Source: Mya arenaria
Taxonomy: Eukaryota > Mollusca > Bivalvia > Myida > Myidae
Length of the DNA stretch: 64,000 nucleotides
Reading direction: 5' to 3'
Assembly: GCF_026914265.1 (NCBI RefSeq)
Contig: NC_069125.1
Coordinates: 75,455,546 to 75,519,545, forward strand
The notes under the pieces were generated by a model. It worked only from the letters and a program-made list of their open reading frames with translations. It had not been told where the DNA came from and did not search any database. Shown here piece after piece: positions 59,419 through 64,000 of the stretch; positions within the stretch are counted from its first letter, which is position 1; each line of letters opens with the position of its first letter. The position numbers were made by a program, and so were the translations under genes.

Positions 59419-62400
59419 ATGGATACAAAAACAAATGTAAGTATTTTATTCAGTTAATTACAAAAAAACAATAATTATAACTAGTTTTGGTGCATTAAAT
59501 AAAACTCATTATATTATTATTCTATAAAGTTGTGGTATTGTAGGAATTAAGTGTTCTAATTTTGCATTGCAAAATGACCTATTGAATGTGTTATTAGCGT
59601 TAAATACTTTTAAATTAGTTCTATAAATTTAGTAAGGCAATTTTAACATAATAATGTTTCAGGAAGATGATATTACATGGTCAGATGAGGATATCTACTA
59701 TGCGGCCCCAATTGATAATTTAGTTGGTATTACACAAACTAAAATTTGTGCAGATATTCTAGCATCAAGCAGCACTGTTCATGACAGTTCTGCTTCACAG
59801 AAATCCGATTCTGAAGATGAGATTTCATTAGCAGATATACAAAGGCGTCAAGGACTGCGCTTACCTGTCAAAAGAAAATTAATAGATGCAAGTGAAGAAG
59901 ATACCAATGACAGCGTTTGCGATGAAACCTACAAACCGAGCAAGGATGATACAACGTCCACTGAATCAGAAAATGAGACTGTATTAGGAAAAAATAAACA
60001 AACACGAAAACGCAGATTTCAGCGAGAAAAGGCATGGAAGAAAAATTCCAAAACCTACCAAAATCAAGCAAATTAATTTAAATAAAAGATGTGAAAAAAC
60101 ACAGAGAGATGTCCATCGAAAACTAACGAACAGAATCAAACAGTTACAAAATAGGAGACGCAAAAAGACAAGCGATTCAAGCCCTTTGGAAAGAGCAAAG
60201 CGTTTAAGTAAAAATATGCATACAGTGCAAACAATTGTACGACGGTCACACATATCACGACTGGATAATTTGCTTGCAAGCAACGATCTTAAGCGAGTTA
60301 ACGTACGTGGAGTCGGAAACTGCTTTTTTAGTGCAATCAGAGAAAGTGGAAATAAATTTATTACTGATGATGTATACATACAAATCTGTGTAAATTTATG
60401 TCGGAAAACAGTGAACATTATATTTCATTCTGTTCAAGCAAAACCACAGATCAAGTGTTTGGTACTGAGCAGTTCACAAGTGAAATTGAGAAGTTAAAAA
60501 CCAGTGGGCAATGGGATTTAAGTGTAGGTGATGTTTTGCCATTGGCAGTGGCAAATTACTACAAATGTGCTGTTCGTACATTCTCCAGCTCACTATCTAC
60601 ACCAGTTATTGAAATACGGCCGGAAATTGCATCTGAAAAGGTTATACATCTTGCTTACGTGGCAATAAGAGGAGAAGAGCACTATGAAGCAACATGACAT
60701 GTACATGATACAGCTTATCAAAGTCCAAAGAAAACAGTTTCAAGCCGTAAGAAGAAAAGAAATCCTGAACAGTGGAAACGAAACATACAGAAAAAAAGAG
60801 TAATACGGGTAGTGAATATATTTCATCAGCTGGTAAATTTGTACCAGGAAAAAACGTCCAAGCTCACACGTGCACCAAATGCTGGTTTAAATGTAGTGAA
60901 AAGATATCAGAAGAACAGAGAAAAGAAATCTTTGACTTTTATTACGGACTTGCAAATTATGAACGACAAAGACAATATATATGTGACATGGTTGAAACCC
61001 TTTTGCCAACCAGGAAGGGTAAAAACAAACGCTCTATATCACACAAGTTTCACCTTCCATCTCAAGATAAAAGGCAACGTGTATGTCGTGATTTTTTTCT
61101 GAAAACATTAGACATCAAAAGAAAGACAATTGATTACACAACTTCAAAACGACAGCATGGTGCATATGGAGGGAGTGATGGGAGAGGAAAAGCTAAAGCT
61201 GTAAACAGACTTAACCAAGAATCAGTTGACTTTGTTAGGCAGCACATTGAGTCATTCCCAAGAATGGAGTCACACTATTCCAGAAAAAAATCCAAAAAAG
61301 AATACTTAGCACAAAATCTTAACATAAAAAAGATGTGGAAACTGTACAGCACACAATGCGAAAAGTAAACTGTGTATCCAGTTAAGCAAAGCAAATATCA
61401 CCAGATCTTCTGTGAGGATTACAATCTTTGTTTCTACAAACCAAAAAAGAATCAATGTTCATTATGTGATTATATAAAAGAAAGCAAGCAGCTGGTAATA
61501 TTGATGAAAAGTTGATCAAAGCCTACGAAGAACATCAGTTGAACAAAGTAAAAGCAAGAGAAGAAAAGGAAAAAGACAAAGAGAGTGCAAAGCTGACAGT
61601 AGTGTTTATGTTGCAACATTTGACTTGCAGGCAGTTCTTACAACTCCATGTTCATTGGTCAGTGAGCTATACTACTGTAGAAAGCTATGTTGCTATAATT
61701 TGACCATTTATTCATTAAGAGACAAACAAGTCTTTTGTCACCTTTGGGACGAAACCCAGTGTAAACGAGGCTCTTCCGAGATAGCTACATGTCTCATGAA
61801 AAATACTATGTCAGTTTGTTTACAAAGTAATGTTAAAGAGATTGTGTATATATCTGACACTTGTAGCGGGCAAAACAGAAACCAGTATGTAACAGCATCC
61901 TTTCTGTATACACTTTCACAAGTACCACAACTCAAAACCCTTAGTCACAAGTTTCTTCTGTCAGGACATTCTCAAATGGAATGTGATTCTGTTCACTCAA
62001 CAATAGAAACAGCAAAAAGAAAAACGTCCATTTTTGTTCCATAGCAATGGAGTACACTAATAAGTTTGGCAAGGAAGACAAACCCTTATGTTGCAGTTCC
62101 AATGAAATACAACCATGTGGTAGACTTCAAGAAATTTGTGAAAAAATACTGTCCAAACTTAAAGGTGTCAACATCAGGTCAGCGTATAAAGTGGATGCAT
62201 GTTAAATGGATTCAAGTAAGGCAGTCCTCACCAAAAAGTGTCTTTGTGAACTATTCATTTGACATGAACTCATTTCTAGAGATAGCTGTACAAACCACAA
62301 CAAGACAGAAGGGAAGGGTATTGAAGTGGCCTGAATCTGCAGCTGACATAGACATGCTATATGACAGCAAACTACCGATCTCCGTGCAAAAGAAAAATGA

Positions 62401-62533
62401 CTTAGTTGGCCTTTGCACCAAGGATATCATACCAGAGGAGTTCCATACTTACTTCACCTCACTAAATGTCAGCAAAACAAACACAGATGTCGTGCCAATG
62501 TCATCGGACGATGAAGATACTGATATTGAATGA
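59419..62533 (+). pseudogene. Transposon gene: acidic N-terminus, OTU protease-like domain, transposase-like region (frame-broken)
   Basis: A possible first exon MDTKTN (59419-59436) ends at GTAAGT; the acceptor at 59661-59662 opens EDDITWSDED. Blocks: (1) acidic/Ser-rich, 59663-60076; (2) basic linker then OTU start RGVGNCFFSAI, to about 60390; (3) after a frameshift the rest of the OTU domain with the histidine box EEHYEA, TGA at 60695, then RNPEQWKRNIQKK; (4) after a shift near 60800 a Cys-rich region (CTKCWFKC), then HIESFPRMESHYSR and NLNIKKMWKLY, TAA at 61366, then KPKKNQCSLC; (5) a charged helix from about 61,500; (6) from about 61,615 FDLQAVLTTPCSLVS, SDTCSGQNRN and SGHSQMECDSVH, TAG at 62042, then a C-terminal part ending in an acidic tail. 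The three acidic motifs of block 6 look like an RNase H-fold (DDE/D) active site. Three in-frame stops and about five frame changes mean this copy is dead. Confidence 0.75.
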
Positions 62534-63275
62534 ACCGCGTATTTCAAAATGCAAGGATTCATTTTTCATACCTGAAAATGCTAGTGCTTTATTGTAGAAC
62601 TATTATCCTCATAAGCTTGATGTAGGATTTCTTTGCATAACACAGCGAGTACTATTGTGTGTACATGTATACGTATAATAAGTATGTATTGCAAACCGTT
62701 TACATGTTTAACGATTATGATACTGAACGTGACACCAAACCTTGATCTTTGTAAAATATTAGTAGTTCAAATTGTTGTACATGTACCATATATTAACAAT
62801 TATGACATTTACTAAACTATAATATATATAAATAATCTTTTTATTCACTTATATTTGACATATTGTACCAAATGTTGCATTATTAAAGATCAATGAACAT
62901 CTCTTATGTTATGAGTTTGATATTTATGCCACATAGCATTAAACATTAAGGTACCATATGACATAAGGCACTTTATAACATGATCATTTTATCTGATTAT
63001 CCCAATTGAGGTTTATGCAACAAGGTACCACTTGCCATATGGTTCCTTTTCACATTATTTGTTTTACCATATCACCTTATGCAAGAAGGTACCATGATAC
63101 AAAATTAGCTAATTAACCTTAATTATCCATTGTATTGATATGCAATAAAGGCAACATTTAGAATAAACCATTTAAGATGAGTGATAAAAGTTTCACTGGC
63201 ATTAAATCATTTTCTGATTTTTTAGGAGCCGCCAAACCTTTAAACTCATTTTTCTCGAAAGTATGAAAATGTCAC
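62534..63275. other. 3' part of the transposon with right subterminal palindromes
   Basis: Non-coding. GGTACC motifs occur at 62948-62975, 63015-63053 (TGCAACAAGGTACCACTTGC, paired with a later GGTTCCTTTT) and 63079-63100, mirroring the left side. Confidence 0.6.
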
Positions 63276-63302
63276 TTGGTACCTTTTTGCACCAATGGGA
63301 CG

Positions 63303-63837
63303 AAAAATTTAATCAATTATTTAATTAAACACCCGTACTATGTTTTCACAGTTTGCAAAAATACTTAATTGAAACTCAATGGCATAACTAATTTATATTC
63401 TTGATGTTGGTGCATGGGTTTCTGCGCTAATTGACATATTGTCCCATTGTATTGTCATAAACATGAGTAGGGTAGACGTAGCATGAGATTGGCATATTGA
63501 GAATTTGCATATGATTTAGGAACACAGTTTCGATTATTCTTTTTTTCCAAAAAAAAGAGAAAATTCATGAAATATAGTACCTCAGAAAATGTCCTTTTTT
63601 GAAAAACCATGAAAATTGAAGCCCAAAAATATAAATGATTTAACAGTATTTGTTTCATATTTTGAAGACTTGTCTGGATTTGTTGTATTAAATGTAAAGT
63701 TATTACATAAAAACTTATTACCTTTTGGTATTAGAAGCTTATTTTTTTTAAAAATCCAGGTAAGTAAATTTTTTGTATGGAAAATGAAACAAGTACAATT
63801 TTAAACAAGAATTAGATTGGAAACATATATTTTTGAA
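63303..63837. other. No recognised feature
   Basis: AT-rich sequence right of the transposon; one 67-codon minus frame without a domain. Confidence 0.4.
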
Positions 63838-64000
63838 GTATTTTTGGCAAAAAAGGGCCGTAACTCCTAAATGACTAAAGCGATTTCCATGACTATCGAA
63901 CTTGATCAAGATATTATGGTCACAAACATGTGTTTAAAGTTTGGTGAGGATTGGACAAACAGTTTTCAAGAATTAGATCGGAAACAATCTTCGGGACGTA
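63838..64000. repeat. Partial interspersed repeat, cut by the window end
   Basis: AAAAAGGGCCGTAACTCCTA ... CATGACTATCGAACTTGA ... TTCAAGAATTAGATCGGAAAC. It has the same layout as one unit of the 145-bp family (compare AGTTATCGTCCGGAAAC at 55.6-57.2 kb), as is common in bivalves. Confidence 0.6.

Larger units (their letters stand above)
57623..63302 (+). mobile_element. DNA transposon with 27-bp perfect terminal inverted repeats, carrying an OTU-transposase gene
   Basis: The ends are perfect inverted copies: 57623-57649 (starting CGTCCCATTGGTGCAAAAAG) and 63276-63302. Both ends carry further GGTACC palindromes. The 5,680-bp interior holds one broken gene in the plus orientation and a nested foldback element. 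The next outer bases (TTGATCAAAT on the left; AAAAATTTAATCAA on the right) are partly alike, so the true tip and the target duplication are not settled. It lies inside the eIF3c gene, in the opposite orientation to it. I cannot assign it to a named superfamily. Confidence 0.85.

Overview
The window is animal nuclear DNA: AT-rich, with GT-AG introns, one carbonic anhydrase gene, one translation-factor gene, and a great deal of tandem and dispersed repeat. Several repeat families (for example the ones containing GGGCCGTAACTCC or AGTTATCGTCCGGAAAC, and arrays that end in a GACC-type simple repeat and a short hairpin) look like those I know from bivalve mollusc genomes. A bivalve is therefore my best guess, by recall and not by search. 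Two cellular genes can be rebuilt exon by exon, both on the minus strand. Everything else is repeat, transposon remains or unassigned sequence. || LEFT THIRD (1-23,000). A secreted, probably GPI-anchored alpha-carbonic anhydrase runs leftwards from 22,984 to 12,303. Its seven exons sum to 942 nt (313 residues plus stop) with all phases consistent. Its 3' end sits in a tandem array of 5,194 bp: the last two exons and a broken piece of exon 5 are present three times (1-4,246; 4,247-9,440; 9,441-14,634). Each unit begins with a block of 64-bp minisatellite that is fused into the interior of exon 5. The units are almost identical, so they are either very young or an assembly effect. Introns 1 and 3 hold long TA tracts, a 32/35-bp minisatellite and an inverted pair of a dispersed element. 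|| MIDDLE (23,000-46,000). This part is dominated by repeats: a 25-bp array, a decayed Ty3/Gypsy integrase, a 27-bp array, several palindromic MITE-like elements, a 5-kb array of about 150 units of 33 bp (open in frame on both strands), a decayed tyrosine-recombinase element with a zinc-knuckle ORF, and a 40-bp array that starts just after the recombinase. The 40.4-46.1 kb stretch has no gene I can support. || RIGHT THIRD (46,000-64,000). The last seven coding exons of eIF3 subunit c run from 52,873 down to 46,129 (316 residues to the stop). The 5' exons lie beyond the window, so one intron is more than 11 kb long. Two items stand out. First, a 53-bp array in an eIF3c intron has copied the 3' splice site and the first 24 nt of the next exon seven times; each copy has an AG before it and a GT after it and would add eight in-frame residues. 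Second, a 5,680-bp DNA transposon (57,623-63,302) lies inside the giant intron, with perfect 27-bp terminal inverted repeats and repeated GGTACC-containing palindromes near its ends. It carries a frame-broken gene that joins an acidic N-terminus, an OTU-type cysteine-protease domain and a transposase-like region. That OTU-transposase element is my main candidate for something undescribed.
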